Source: a bacterium D16-56
GTDB taxonomy: Bacteria; Bacillota; Clostridia; Lachnospirales; Lachnospiraceae
DNA length: 64,000 bases
Assembly: GCA_003611875.1 (NCBI GenBank)
Contig: RAYY01000005.1
Coordinates: 1-64,000 of the forward strand
Direction: 5' to 3'
Positions 42,710 through 52,026 of this stretch are shown piece after piece. The notes beneath the pieces are model-generated. The model was not told the origin of the DNA. It did not search any database and worked only from the letters and a program-made list of their open reading frames with translations. The number at the start of each line of letters is the position of its first letter. The stretch's first letter is position 1. Both the position numbers and the translations under genes were made by a program.

Positions 42710-44164
42710 CTAGACCGTTCCGTGTTTTCTGTCCGGACGATCCTCTCTCTTGGTAAACAGCATCTCAAACGCGGCAATCACACGTTTTCTGGTATCGCAT
42801 GCCTCAATAATATCATCCACATACCCTCTCTTTGCAGCAGCGACTGCACTGGACTGAAGCTCCCGGTACAAACCAGCCTTCTCATTGATCATGCTCAGGC
42901 TGTCATCTGCCTTTGCAAGCTCGTCCGCATACATGATCTTTACGGCTGCTGTGGGATCCATCATGCCAATCACTGCCTGGGGCCACGCATACACGATATC
43001 CGCCCCGATGGACTTGCTGTTCATGGTCAGGTAGGCAGTGCCGTAGGCTTCTCCCACGATCACGGACACCTTGGGAACCGTGGCGCTTGCAAAGGCATAA
43101 GTCAGGCGGCCTGCCGTCTTGGCGATCTTGCGCTCTGTGCATTTGCTTGCCTTATATCCCTTTACATTAACCAAAGTCAGAAGCGGAATGTTGAAGGCGT
43201 CACAGAAGGAGACAAGCTTTTCCGCCTTCTCACATCCATGGGAGGTCAGCACCGGCTCATACTCTCCATCCTTTACGCCGTTCTCCCCATAGATCTCGGT
43301 CCGGTTAGCCACACAGCCCACGGTAGTTCCGTTCAGCCGGATAAAGCCAGTCACCATGGACGGGTCATAATCCTTTTTCACCTCCAGGAAAAATCCGTTG
43401 TCCGAAATCTGGGCAAGGGCAATGTCTGTAGCCCCTGCACAATTCTCCAGGCTGGCACACACCCTATTCAAATCATCGTCGCACTCGCTGTAGGACATGT
43501 CATCCTCATTATTGGCAGGAAGAATGGAAATCAGGCTGCGGATCTGACTTAAGACGGCATCCTCGTCCCCCGCAAAATCCACAAGTCCTGTATCTCCGCT
43601 CTGGAATGCCGCGCTGGAGGTATCACACTTTTCAATACGGTTGCCCTCAAGGGCATTGGGAGAATTAACAAACAGCTTTGCCTTCTTTTCCTCCATGAAA
43701 ATGAAATCTGCCATGGCTGAAGACACGGCCATACCGCCGCCGCAGGTGCCGAACACTGCCGCGATCTGCGGGATCACGCCAGATGCCATAGCCTGGCTTA
43801 AATAGATCTGGCCAAAGCCGTTCAGCGCATCAGTAGCCTCCTGCAGACGCAGGCCTGCACAGTCAATGAGGCCCACCACAGGAGCGCCCATTTTCATGGC
43901 CATAGAATAAATGTTGGAAATTTTCTTCGCGTGCATCTCGCCTACAGATCCGCCTAACACAGCAGCATCCTGGCTGTACACGTACACAAGGCTTCCGTCG
44001 ATGGTGCCGTAACCGGTAATCACGCCATCTGCTGGAGTTTCCTTGTCAGTCATGTTAAAGTCCGTGGCTCTTGCAGTAATGTAAGAACCCACTTCAACAA
44101 AACTGTTCTCATCAAGCAAAGCACTGATTCTGCTGCCCGCTGACGTTTGTGCTGAATTACTCAT
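42710..44164 (-). CDS. Methylmalonyl-CoA decarboxylase alpha / acyl-CoA carboxyltransferase (12S-like)
   Basis: A 484-residue carboxyltransferase of the MmdA/PccB class with two crotonase-like halves. Motifs include YSQDAAVLGGSVGEMHAKKI (residues about 66-85), VGLIDCAGLRLQEATDALNG, IPQIAAVFGTCGGGMAVSSA, VNVKGYKASKCTERK and KVSVIVGEAYGTAYLTMNSK. It transfers carboxyl from an acyl-CoA such as methylmalonyl-CoA or malonyl-CoA to biotin. It is the first gene of the operon, behind a promoter at 44262-44290. GGAGGA precedes ATG 44164. Substrate choice among propionyl-type and glutaconyl-type CoA esters cannot be fixed here. Confidence 0.9.
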   Translation of the reverse strand: MSNSAQTSAGSRISALLDENSFVEVGSYITARATDFNMTDKETPADGVITGYGTIDGSLVYVYSQDAAVLGGSVGEMHAKKISNIYSMAMKMGAPVVGLIDCAGLRLQEATDALNGFGQIYLSQAMASGVIPQIAAVFGTCGGGMAVSSAMADFIFMEEKKAKLFVNSPNALEGNRIEKCDTSSAAFQSGDTGLVDFAGDEDAVLSQIRSLISILPANNEDDMSYSECDDDLNRVCASLENCAGATDIALAQISDNGFFLEVKKDYDPSMVTGFIRLNGTTVGCVANRTEIYGENGVKDGEYEPVLTSHGCEKAEKLVSFCDAFNIPLLTLVNVKGYKASKCTERKIAKTAGRLTYAFASATVPKVSVIVGEAYGTAYLTMNSKSIGADIVYAWPQAVIGMMDPTAAVKIMYADELAKADDSLSMINEKAGLYRELQSSAVAAAKRGYVDDIIEACDTRKRVIAAFEMLFTKREDRPDRKHGTV

Positions 44165-44207
44165 TTTGCAATCCTCCATTTTAAAATATTCACGGCGCCG
44201 CCCAAAA

Positions 44208-44225
44208 TTGTTAAATTTTTGACAG
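44208..44225. promoter_or_regulatory. Possible Rex-type operator before the decarboxylase operon
   Basis: TTGTTAA-ATTT-TTGACAG resembles the redox-sensor consensus TTGTTAA-n4-TTAACAA, but the right half has two mismatches. It lies between the promoter and the first gene, where a repressor would act. The call is weak. Confidence 0.3.
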
Positions 44226-44261
44226 CATTCCGCATAGTAACTCCAATTTCTGCCGATTTTA

Positions 44262-44290
44262 ATTGTATAATGTTATGAGACAAAATTCAA
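44262..44290 (-). promoter_or_regulatory. Promoter of the sodium-pump decarboxylase operon
   Basis: TTGAAT (44285-44290), a 17-base spacer, TACAAT (44262-44267) on the minus strand, about 100 bases before the first gene of the operon. Confidence 0.65.
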
Positions 44291-44351
44291 GCAGTTTTTG
44301 TATTTTTTTCAAGAACCGGCAAATTTTTCACGAGAATTTCACAACGAACCT

Positions 44352-45713
44352 TTAAAAGCCGAAAAATCTGTCCCAAACCTTTTGGAAACAATAGGTAAAA
44401 TCCCTTTTCTCCACGGTCCGGTCTGCAAAAAGAGGATAGGTACGGATGGTTTTTCCGTCCAAAAGATAACGGACATGACCCACCAGCTCCCCCTTTTTTA
44501 CAGGCGCCTTTAAACGATCCGGCAGTTCGGCCAGCCGCTCTACCTTCTCATCCTCTGCCAGAAGAAGCCTTAGGTGACGGTCCTTTTCCTCCAGGCGGGA
44601 AACCGGCTTTATCACAGCTGTCTGCTCCTGTCTGCCAGCGCCGATTCCCGCCGTCTCCCCGATTCCGTCCTCCACGGGAATCTCTTTTAAGTCCAGCTCC
44701 TGGTACACATCCTGATAATGATAGTGCTCCCTGCCGTAGCCAAAGAGAGTCCGGGCATCCGCCCATTTGTAGGTCTTATGAGGCGGCCAGCCGCTTCCCA
44801 AAAGAGCCAGAATATAGGTTCTTCCCTCGTCCTGCAGCGCTGCCACATAGGAATAGCCTGCCTTGTCCGTAAAGCCTGTCTTACCGGTTAAAAGCCCATC
44901 CATCATGGACAATAAGGCATTGTGGTTTACGCAGGAAAACGAGCTCTTTTTCTCTACGTCCGTAAAGGCATAGCTGAATGTGCGGGTGATCTCCAGAAAT
45001 TCCTCCCTCCTGGGGGATTCCCTGATGCAGTAACGCATAACAGCCGCCAAATCCGCTGCCGTGGTACCGTGAATATACTCCTGTCCATTGGGAGCCGTGT
45101 AGGTTTTATCCAGCCCGTTGGGAGTTAAAAAGCAGGTATTTTTGCACCCAAGCTGCTTTGCCTTCTCATTCATCATGGCCGAAAAGCCTTCTACGCTTCC
45201 CCCGATGTGCTCTGCAATGACCACTGCCGTGTCATTGTGGGATTCCAGCATCAGGGAATAAAGTAAATCCTTCAGGTAAAACTGTGTTCCCTTCCTTGCT
45301 CCCAAACGGACCTTGGGCTGAGCCGCGGCTGTCTCTGATACGGTGCAGACATCCTGGGGATTCCCGTTTTCCAGGGCAAGGATACAGGTCATGATCTTTG
45401 TGGTGCTTGCCATGGAACGGAATACCTGCCCGTCCTTTTCATAGAGGATCCGTCCCGTATCTCCGTCCATCAAAACAGCAGAAAGGGCATAAAGGGAAAG
45501 CTCCTCCTTGCTTTCAGTATCCTCCTCCTGCCGGGCCTCTGTCCGGATTATTCCCACATTTGCGTGTTCTGATTCCCCAAAGGATGATACCTGCGCCGTT
45601 TCTTTTACGGATCGTTCTGCCGGTATTTTCCACACGGCCTGGGTGCTTCCCCAAAAAGCAAAGCCGATGGTAATTCCTGCCATCAGTCCGCGTATGCGAT
45701 TTTCTCTCACCAT
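44352..45713 (-). CDS. D-alanyl-D-alanine carboxypeptidase (PBP5/DacF family)
   Basis: A 453-residue serine-type D,D-carboxypeptidase. It has an N-terminal hydrophobic export segment (GLMAGITIGFAFWGSTQAVW). The active site is S-T-T-K in MASTTKIMTC, then SHND (the SxN motif) and TGKTGFTDKAGYS (KTG). A C-terminal beta domain follows (VKKGELVGHVRYLLDGK). It trims the terminal D-alanine of peptidoglycan stem peptides outside the membrane. GAGGGGGA precedes ATG 45713. It is divergent from the polymerase gene and is a single gene. Confidence 0.93.
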   Translation of the reverse strand: MVRENRIRGLMAGITIGFAFWGSTQAVWKIPAERSVKETAQVSSFGESEHANVGIIRTEARQEEDTESKEELSLYALSAVLMDGDTGRILYEKDGQVFRSMASTTKIMTCILALENGNPQDVCTVSETAAAQPKVRLGARKGTQFYLKDLLYSLMLESHNDTAVVIAEHIGGSVEGFSAMMNEKAKQLGCKNTCFLTPNGLDKTYTAPNGQEYIHGTTAADLAAVMRYCIRESPRREEFLEITRTFSYAFTDVEKKSSFSCVNHNALLSMMDGLLTGKTGFTDKAGYSYVAALQDEGRTYILALLGSGWPPHKTYKWADARTLFGYGREHYHYQDVYQELDLKEIPVEDGIGETAGIGAGRQEQTAVIKPVSRLEEKDRHLRLLLAEDEKVERLAELPDRLKAPVKKGELVGHVRYLLDGKTIRTYPLFADRTVEKRDFTYCFQKVWDRFFGF

Positions 45714-45869
45714 GATCCCCCTCTTGTTTTTGATTTCTATCCTTTATCCTATTCTCTGAAGGGCTTGTATATTCCTTCTGTGAAAATTCATCCTTCCGTG
45801 TTGGAGGAATCTGTGATAAAATAAAAAGGTCGTTTATGGATAAGCATGAATCGCAGGAAAGGAAATTCC

Positions 45870-47117
45870 ATGAAGCATGACCGCCTGATTTTTCACATTG
45901 ATGTAAACTCTGCCTTCCTGAGCTGGGAATCGGTCTATCGGCTGAAGCAGGACCCGGATGCCGTAGATCTGCGGTCCATTCCCTCTGCAGTAGGCGGCGA
46001 TTCCAAATCCCGCCATGGCATTGTGCTGGCCAAGTCCACCTTGGCCAGAAAGTATGGTGTGGCCACAGGAGAGCCTTTGGCCAGCGCCCGGCGCAAATGT
46101 CCGTCTCTGACCATCGTGCCTTCCCGCTTTGATTTCTACATAAAATGCTCCCAAAAACTGCATCATCTGCTGGAGGACTATACCCCGGACATTGAAAAAT
46201 TCAGCATTGACGAGGCATTCCTGGACATGACAGAGACCATTCACCTGTTTGGAGATCCCAGAGAAACCGCAGACGCCATACGCAGACGAATTGCCCGTGA
46301 GCTGAATTTCACGGTAAATATCGGCATTTCTTCCAACAAGCTTTTGGCAAAAATGGCTTCTGACTTTGAAAAGCCTGACAGGACCCACACCTTGTTCCCG
46401 GAAGAAATTCAGGAAAAAATGTGGCCCCTGCCTCTGCGCGACTTATTTTTCGTGGGAAGCTCTGCGGCAGACAAGATGAACCGGATCGGCCTGCACACCA
46501 TCGGAGATATGGCAGCCTGCCATGAGCGGATTCTCAAGGCCCACTTAGGCGACAAGTACGGCTCCCAGATCCACCGCTATGCCAACGGTATGGACGACGA
46601 GCCGGTGGAAAGCCGCGAGCCTGCCAACAAGGGCTATGGCAACCGCATCACCCTGGCCAGGGACGTGTCGGATTTTGACACGGCCTGTCAGGTTCTTCTT
46701 GCCCTCAGCGAGACCGTGGGCGCCAGACTGAGGGAGGAAAGGGTCCGCTGCAACTGTATCTGTGTAGAGTTAAAGGACTGGCAGTTTGTAAGCCGCTCCC
46801 ACCAGCTTACCCTGGATACGCCTACAGACTCCACCCAGATCCTGTATCAGAATGCCTGCCGGCTTTTAAAGGAATTTTGGGATTTAACACCTGTGCGCTT
46901 AATCGGCCTTCGGACTACCCGAATATCAGAGGACTCCTATGAACAGCTCAGTCTGTTCGAAACAAGTCAATCAAGAAAAATGAAAGAATTAGAACGGGCC
47001 GTGGATAAGATCCGCGGAAAATACGGCATTGACAGCATCAAACGGGCCAGCTTTTTAAAAGAAGACGCTCTTACCGACCATGCTGTCAGCAAGAAAAAAC
47101 ATCTGCACAGCACATAA
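45870..47117 (+). CDS. dinB: DNA polymerase IV (Y family)
   Basis: A 415-residue Y-family polymerase. The catalytic carboxylates are FHIDVNSAFLSWE at the N-terminus and FSIDEAFLDMT near residue 110. NIGISSNKLLAKMASDFEKP and the thumb helix-hairpin-helix VGSSAADKMNRIGLHTIGDM follow. A little-finger domain comes last. It performs error-prone bypass synthesis. The start at 45870 has AAAGGA eight bases upstream; the in-frame ATG at 45846 has none. The C-terminal end lacks the beta-clamp motif spelled in the E. coli form, though FETSQSRKMK could mask one. Confidence 0.95.
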   Translation: MKHDRLIFHIDVNSAFLSWESVYRLKQDPDAVDLRSIPSAVGGDSKSRHGIVLAKSTLARKYGVATGEPLASARRKCPSLTIVPSRFDFYIKCSQKLHHLLEDYTPDIEKFSIDEAFLDMTETIHLFGDPRETADAIRRRIARELNFTVNIGISSNKLLAKMASDFEKPDRTHTLFPEEIQEKMWPLPLRDLFFVGSSAADKMNRIGLHTIGDMAACHERILKAHLGDKYGSQIHRYANGMDDEPVESREPANKGYGNRITLARDVSDFDTACQVLLALSETVGARLREERVRCNCICVELKDWQFVSRSHQLTLDTPTDSTQILYQNACRLLKEFWDLTPVRLIGLRTTRISEDSYEQLSLFETSQSRKMKELERAVDKIRGKYGIDSIKRASFLKEDALTDHAVSKKKHLHST

Positions 47118-47180
47118 CCGTTCCGTCTGAGAGAGGGGTTATGCACTGTGCCACTATCAATACAAGGAGACTGTCGTCTT

Positions 47181-48677
47181 ATGAGACAAAAGACCTTTAC
47201 CAACAGCCAGATTATCAATGGAATCGCCTTTGCTTTTTCTGTCTTTTTCCTTCTTTCTGCCCTGGCTGCCGCCCTGTGGACCGGCGAATGGGGAAGTACG
47301 TTTCTTAACTGGTATTACATTATGATCACTCCCGGCCCTCTGGTCACGGATTATTTGGAAATCGGAGGTCTTTCCAGCGCCATGCTCAATGCCGGGGCCT
47401 GCGGCATGGCCTGCTTTGCCTTTATGAAGGGTCTGAAAGGAGAGTCCAGGGCTGCCACCCTGGCAGGCTATTTCCTGGTGGTGGCACACTGCTTTTACGG
47501 CCTGAATTTTCTCAACATGTGGCCCTGCTTTCTGGCGCCCTTTTTATATCTGCACTGCAAAAAGCTGGATTTGAAAAGCAATCTGCATGTATGTATGTTC
47601 GCCACCTCCTTCAGCCCGTTTATCAGCGAGCTGCTGTTTCGGTATACCCAAGGGGAAACCTATACCTTCGGGGTCTTAAATCTTAATTCTTCCGGCATTT
47701 TGATGGCTGCGGCCTTCAGCCTGATCATCGGCTTTGTGATCCCGGCCATTCTTCCGGGCGCTCAGGCATGGCACAAGGGCTATAATCTTTACAACGGCGG
47801 CCTTGCCTTTGGACTGTTTGGTTTTTTCCTGTTTAACTTTTTATACCGGACGATGGGCATTACCCCTTTTGGGCCTGCTACCCGCCTAAATCCTATTTAT
47901 GAATCCTTTCACCGATCCTACCGCCTTTACGGCAACCTGTTTTTCCTGATACTTTTTGCATCCTGCCTTGCGGCCGGATACATACTGAATGGGAAAAGCC
48001 TAAAAGGCTATGGCCGTCTCATGAAGGATACCGGCCATTCCAGCGATTTTTCCGAAAAATACGGCATGCCTCTTTGTCTCATTAATATCGGCTGCTATGG
48101 AACCATGTTCCTAGTGTACATTAACCTGACGATTCTCTTTACCGAAGGGGTCGGCTTTACCGGACCTACCATCGGCGTGGTGCTGGCCTCCCTGACTTTT
48201 GCCGCCATGGGACAGCATCCCAAAAATGTGTGGCCCATCCTTTTAGGCTACCAGACACTTTATTTTCTCACCATGTATCTTTGCTTTATCCATGACAGGG
48301 AGCTGTCCTGGTCTCTTTCCAACCAAGGCTACATTAACGGCGTGGCCTTTGCCACCGGGCTCTGTCCCATTGTAGGCTGCTACGGAATCCGGGCCGGCGT
48401 TGCAGCAGGCTTTATGTGTGCTTCCATGTGTACGGCCACCAGCACCCTCCACGGCGGCTTTGTCCTGTACAACGGCGGCCTTACCACAGGCATTACTGCC
48501 CTGATTCTCCTGCCGATTTTAGAACATTATCAGCCTCACACCCGACAGGAGATCAAATCTCAGGCAAAGAATCTCCATACGATGATCTCTCTGGTGGATG
48601 ATCTTTCCCTGGAGGTGCGCAATGCACACAAGGAGATCAGCTTTGGTTCGGCTGCAGAGGAGACGGAGGAAGATTGA
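47181..48677 (+). CDS. DUF1576 family polytopic membrane protein
   Basis: A 498-residue membrane protein with roughly twelve hydrophobic helices. Two similar halves are visible: SSAMLNAGACGMACFAFM with GYNLYNGGLAFGLFGFFL, and SLSNQGYINGVAFATGLCPI with FVLYNGGLTTGITALI. This is the DUF1576 layout, suggesting an inverted or tandem repeated transporter fold. Function is unknown. AAGGAGA nine bases before ATG 47181 fixes the start. It is about 60 bases downstream of dinB on the same strand, so co-transcription is likely. Its 3' end overlaps the convergent methyltransferase gene by 41 bases. Confidence 0.85.
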   Translation: MRQKTFTNSQIINGIAFAFSVFFLLSALAAALWTGEWGSTFLNWYYIMITPGPLVTDYLEIGGLSSAMLNAGACGMACFAFMKGLKGESRAATLAGYFLVVAHCFYGLNFLNMWPCFLAPFLYLHCKKLDLKSNLHVCMFATSFSPFISELLFRYTQGETYTFGVLNLNSSGILMAAAFSLIIGFVIPAILPGAQAWHKGYNLYNGGLAFGLFGFFLFNFLYRTMGITPFGPATRLNPIYESFHRSYRLYGNLFFLILFASCLAAGYILNGKSLKGYGRLMKDTGHSSDFSEKYGMPLCLINIGCYGTMFLVYINLTILFTEGVGFTGPTIGVVLASLTFAAMGQHPKNVWPILLGYQTLYFLTMYLCFIHDRELSWSLSNQGYINGVAFATGLCPIVGCYGIRAGVAAGFMCASMCTATSTLHGGFVLYNGGLTTGITALILLPILEHYQPHTRQEIKSQAKNLHTMISLVDDLSLEVRNAHKEISFGSAAEETEED

Positions 48678-50208
48678 GACGCAGCCCTTTTGGGTAGTGG
48701 TTTTTCAGCACGCCGCCTGCTGCTTTTCCCCAGCCCAAGGGGTATTCCCCCACGCAGACAAGCACCCATCCCTTCAGGCCGTCTTCTGCCCTCAGAGTGT
48801 GCCCAGACAGATACTCCCCCACCCTTTTGTCATCCGGCTCCAGACAGATTTTTCTTTTGACCTGTGCCGGATGCAGGGCCTTTGCGAGTCCGTGTGAGGG
48901 CTCAAAACGGTTTTTCTTTAAAGTCCCTAAATGCAGTCCCGGCCTTAGAACCTTCCGTCCCTTTATCCTCGGCATTTCCTCTGGTATACGGTACACCTGC
49001 TGCCCGAACAGGATCAGATTTTTTTCCATCTCCCTAAGAGACAGCTCCTGAAAAGCAGCCCCATCCGCCCATAAAAGATCCTCTAAAAATTCCCGCAGGA
49101 TTCTTCTTCCTGCCGGATCCTCCCATGGCTTTTCCTTGTCTTGTCTTTCTCTTTCCGGAAGCTTATTTTTGGACTTCCTCTCTGACTTATACTCTCGTCT
49201 TTCCGTCCTGTGCTTTGGTTCCTCTGTCTTATTCTCCCGGCCTTCCGCCCTGTATTCCCGGTCATCTTCCTTTTCCAGCAATGCCAGATAATGTCCCTCT
49301 CCCTCTGTCAAATGAGGCCAGATCCGAAAGGTATTTTCCACTGCCCTGCAGCTGTTTTTCGTCCACTCCGGCCTTCCGGGCGACAGCCCGGGCAAACCAT
49401 TTTCTGACGGTATCCGAACCACAGAAAACTCTGGATGTCTTTCTAAAAACGCTTCTATCTGCTGCTCATTTTCTTCTGGGGAAAACGTGCAGGTGGAATA
49501 CGCCATCCGCCCTCCCGGCCGCAAAAGCCGGGCTCCGTTATCTAAGATTTCCCTCTGTCTGGCTGCGCACAGCCTTACATTTTCTTCACTCCACTCAAGT
49601 CTTGCCTGTTCATCCTTGCGGAACATGCCTTCCCCGGAGCAAGGTGCGTCTATAAGGATTCTGTCAAAAAATTCCGGAAACGCTTCTGCCAGATCTTCGG
49701 AGCTTTCGTTTACCACCACAGTGTTGATAAATCCCATCCTCTCTACATTTGCAGATAAAATCTTTGCCCGGCCGGCATGGATCTCGTTGCTGACCAAAAG
49801 CCCCGTAAATCCCAGCCTTTCTGCCGCCTGGGTGGTTTTTCCTCCCGGCGCGGCGCACAGATCCAGCATACGCTCCCCAGGCTGAGGATCCAAAAGCGGC
49901 ACTGCCCCCATAGCACTGGGCTCCTGAATATAGTACAGACCTGCTTCGTGAAGAGGGCTTTTTCCCGGCCTGGCCTCCTGCTGATAATAAAAGCCTTCCT
50001 GACACCAGGGAATCTGCCGCAGGCCAAACAGCTCCTTATACCTCTCATACAATTCTTGTATTCTGCCCTTTCCGCCATGGAAGCGAAGCCCATGGGTTCG
50101 CTCCCTCTCATAGCTCTGCACAAAGGCTTCGTATTCCTTCCCCAGCATCTGTTCCATCCGTACCAGAAACTGCTCCGGCAGCTTTCCTAAAACGCAGCCG
50201 TCTCCCAT
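48637..50208 (-). CDS. NOL1/NOP2/Sun-family rRNA cytosine-C5 methyltransferase (RsmF-like)
   Basis: A 523-residue m5C methyltransferase. The SAM site is LDLCAAPGGKTTQAAERL near residue 105, followed by DAPCSGEGMFRKDE (motif IV cysteine) and MAYSTCTFSPEENE (catalytic TC of motif VI). The long Lys/Glu-rich insert at about 310-355 is unusual in composition. A C-terminal RNA-binding PUA-like region (HPAQVKRKICLEP, VGEYLSGHTL, GWVLVCVGEYPLGWGKAAGG) completes the RsmF shape. It methylates cytosine in 16S rRNA or tRNA. GGAAGG eight bases before ATG 50208 decides the start. It follows the HerA-like gene with a short gap. Confidence 0.93.
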   Translation of the reverse strand: MGDGCVLGKLPEQFLVRMEQMLGKEYEAFVQSYERERTHGLRFHGGKGRIQELYERYKELFGLRQIPWCQEGFYYQQEARPGKSPLHEAGLYYIQEPSAMGAVPLLDPQPGERMLDLCAAPGGKTTQAAERLGFTGLLVSNEIHAGRAKILSANVERMGFINTVVVNESSEDLAEAFPEFFDRILIDAPCSGEGMFRKDEQARLEWSEENVRLCAARQREILDNGARLLRPGGRMAYSTCTFSPEENEQQIEAFLERHPEFSVVRIPSENGLPGLSPGRPEWTKNSCRAVENTFRIWPHLTEGEGHYLALLEKEDDREYRAEGRENKTEEPKHRTERREYKSERKSKNKLPERERQDKEKPWEDPAGRRILREFLEDLLWADGAAFQELSLREMEKNLILFGQQVYRIPEEMPRIKGRKVLRPGLHLGTLKKNRFEPSHGLAKALHPAQVKRKICLEPDDKRVGEYLSGHTLRAEDGLKGWVLVCVGEYPLGWGKAAGGVLKNHYPKGLRLNLPPSPLQPNQS

Positions 50209-50213
50209 TCTTC

Positions 50214-51878
50214 TCACCTTCCAAAAAGTGTTCCTAAAAGCCCGCGCCCGATGCTTGCCCCCAGATTGCCGCCCAGCCGCTTGCCAAAGCTGCCGCCCAC
50301 GGCTTTTCCGATTTCATTGCCTACCTCTCTGCCAATGGTTCCGGCAGCTGACTTGGCCACATTGGTCATCGCTCGTTTTTTGGCCTTCTCGGCGGCTTCC
50401 TGCTCCTTCTGCATCGCCTTTGCCTGTCGTTCGGCCTCTCTCTGGGCTTCCCTGACCTGCCGCTCCGCCTCCTTTTCCTGCTGTCTGGCTGCCTTTAAAG
50501 CTTCCTTTTCTTCTTCCTTCCTGGCTGTCTCCTCCTCTTTCCTCTGCAGTTCTTCCGCCAAGAAGCGCTCCTGCCTGGCCGCCTCCTCTTTTCCTCTTCG
50601 GATGAAAAATTCATAGGCTGAATCCCGGTCGATCATGGTACCGTATTTGGCATGGAGAAGATTCCCCTGGACCTGTTTCTGCCGCTCCTTATCCGCCACA
50701 GGTCCAAGCTGGCTTTGGGGCGGAAGAATCCTGGCCCGGCGCACAACCGAGGGAGAACCGTCCTCCTGCAGAAAAGACACCAGCGCCTCCCCGATCCCCA
50801 GCTCTGTCAGCACTGTTTTGGTGTCAAACTCCGGATTGACCCGGAAGGAATTGGCTGCCGCACGTACTGCTTTCTGGTCTGCCGGCGTATATGCGTGAAG
50901 GGCATGCTGAATCTTATTGCCTAATTGCCCTAATACCTCATCCGGAATATCACCCGGACTTTGGGTAATAAAATAGATTCCCACCCCCTTGGAGCGGATC
51001 AGCTTTACCACCTGCTCAATCTTCTGCAAAAGCGCCTTGGGCGCTCTTTTAAAGAGCAGGTGAGCCTCATCGAAAAAGAACACCATCTTGGGCCGCTCAC
51101 AGTCCCCTGCTTCCGGCAGCACCTCAAAAAGCTCTGACAGCATCCAAAGCATAAAGGTAGAATACATCATAGGATTGTTGATCAGGCTTTCGCTATGTAA
51201 AAGATTCACAATGCCCTTTCCGTTAACATCCGTTTTAAACCAGTCATGAATATCCAGAGCCGGCTCCCCGAAAAATTGATCGGCTCCCTGCTCCTCCAAA
51301 GCAGTCAGTCCTCTTAGAATACTGTTAATGCTCTGTCTGGGAACGCTTCCGTATCGGGCCCCGTATTCTTTGCCGTTCTCCCCCACATAGTTCAGCATGG
51401 CACGCAGGTCCTTGGTATCCAGCAGCAGCAGATCCTCGTCATCCGCTATCTTAAACACAACGGTCAGAACATCCTCCTGAACCACTGTCAGCCCCATCAG
51501 CCTGGCCAAAAGAGTCGGTCCCATCTCGCTGATCGTGGTTCTGAGGGGTAATCCCTTCTGTGCGAAAATATCCCAAAAGCACACAGGATATGCCTGGCCG
51601 GACCATTCCTCCGGCTCGATTCCCACCAGTTCCATGCGCTTTTTTATATCATCGGTAATACCTCCCGGACAGCACATGCCTGCCAAATCTCCCTTTACAT
51701 CTGCCAGAAATACGGGAACCCCTGCATCGCTGAAGGACTCTGCCAGCACCTTTAAGGTAACGGTCTTTCCTGTACCTGTAGCGCCGGCAATCAGCCCATG
51801 GCGGTTGGCCATCCGGGGAAGAATCGACAGCCTTTTATGACCGTCTGAAGCCACCCAAATCTGTTGTCCATAAAACAT
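50214..51878 (-). CDS. HerA-like ATPase, DUF853 (YjgR) family
   Basis: A 554-residue P-loop ATPase of the HerA/FtsK group. The N-terminus holds LIAGATGTGKTVTLKVLAES (Walker A near residue 33) and FLADVKGDLAG. Further on are MVFFFDEAHLLF (Walker B near 262) and GVGIYFITQSPGDIPDEVLG. From about 425 a charged coiled coil rich in EAERQ follows, ending in a Gly-rich tail (VGGSFGKRLGGNLGASIGRG). These proteins are predicted hexameric motors acting on DNA or secretion systems; the biological role of the DUF853 class is not established. AGGAGAAAAGGG precedes ATG 51878. Confidence 0.9.
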   Translation of the reverse strand: MFYGQQIWVASDGHKRLSILPRMANRHGLIAGATGTGKTVTLKVLAESFSDAGVPVFLADVKGDLAGMCCPGGITDDIKKRMELVGIEPEEWSGQAYPVCFWDIFAQKGLPLRTTISEMGPTLLARLMGLTVVQEDVLTVVFKIADDEDLLLLDTKDLRAMLNYVGENGKEYGARYGSVPRQSINSILRGLTALEEQGADQFFGEPALDIHDWFKTDVNGKGIVNLLHSESLINNPMMYSTFMLWMLSELFEVLPEAGDCERPKMVFFFDEAHLLFKRAPKALLQKIEQVVKLIRSKGVGIYFITQSPGDIPDEVLGQLGNKIQHALHAYTPADQKAVRAAANSFRVNPEFDTKTVLTELGIGEALVSFLQEDGSPSVVRRARILPPQSQLGPVADKERQKQVQGNLLHAKYGTMIDRDSAYEFFIRRGKEEAARQERFLAEELQRKEEETARKEEEKEALKAARQQEKEAERQVREAQREAERQAKAMQKEQEAAEKAKKRAMTNVAKSAAGTIGREVGNEIGKAVGGSFGKRLGGNLGASIGRGLLGTLFGR

Positions 51879-51945
51879 CCCTTTTCTCCTTATCCTGCTG
51901 AATATAATTGTCTGTCATACTGCTGCAAATAATACCCAAACAATA

Positions 51946-51979
51946 GAAAAGCCACGTATCCCCAAGCGGACCCGTGGCT
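51946..51979 (-). terminator. Terminator after the DUF6465 gene
   Basis: AGCCACG (51950-51956) pairs with CGTGGCT (51973-51979) around a 16-base loop, followed on the minus strand by TTTTC. It lies about 50 bases after the stop of the DUF6465 gene. Confidence 0.7.
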
Positions 51980-52026
51980 CCGATTATTCACTTTTCTCCT
52001 GCTTTTTTCTCAGATTTCAGATTTTC

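Noticed and set aside
45846-45869. Upstream in-frame ATG for DNA polymerase IV
   Set aside because: No ribosome site precedes it, whereas AAAGGA precedes ATG 45870, which gives the normal Y-family N-terminus.
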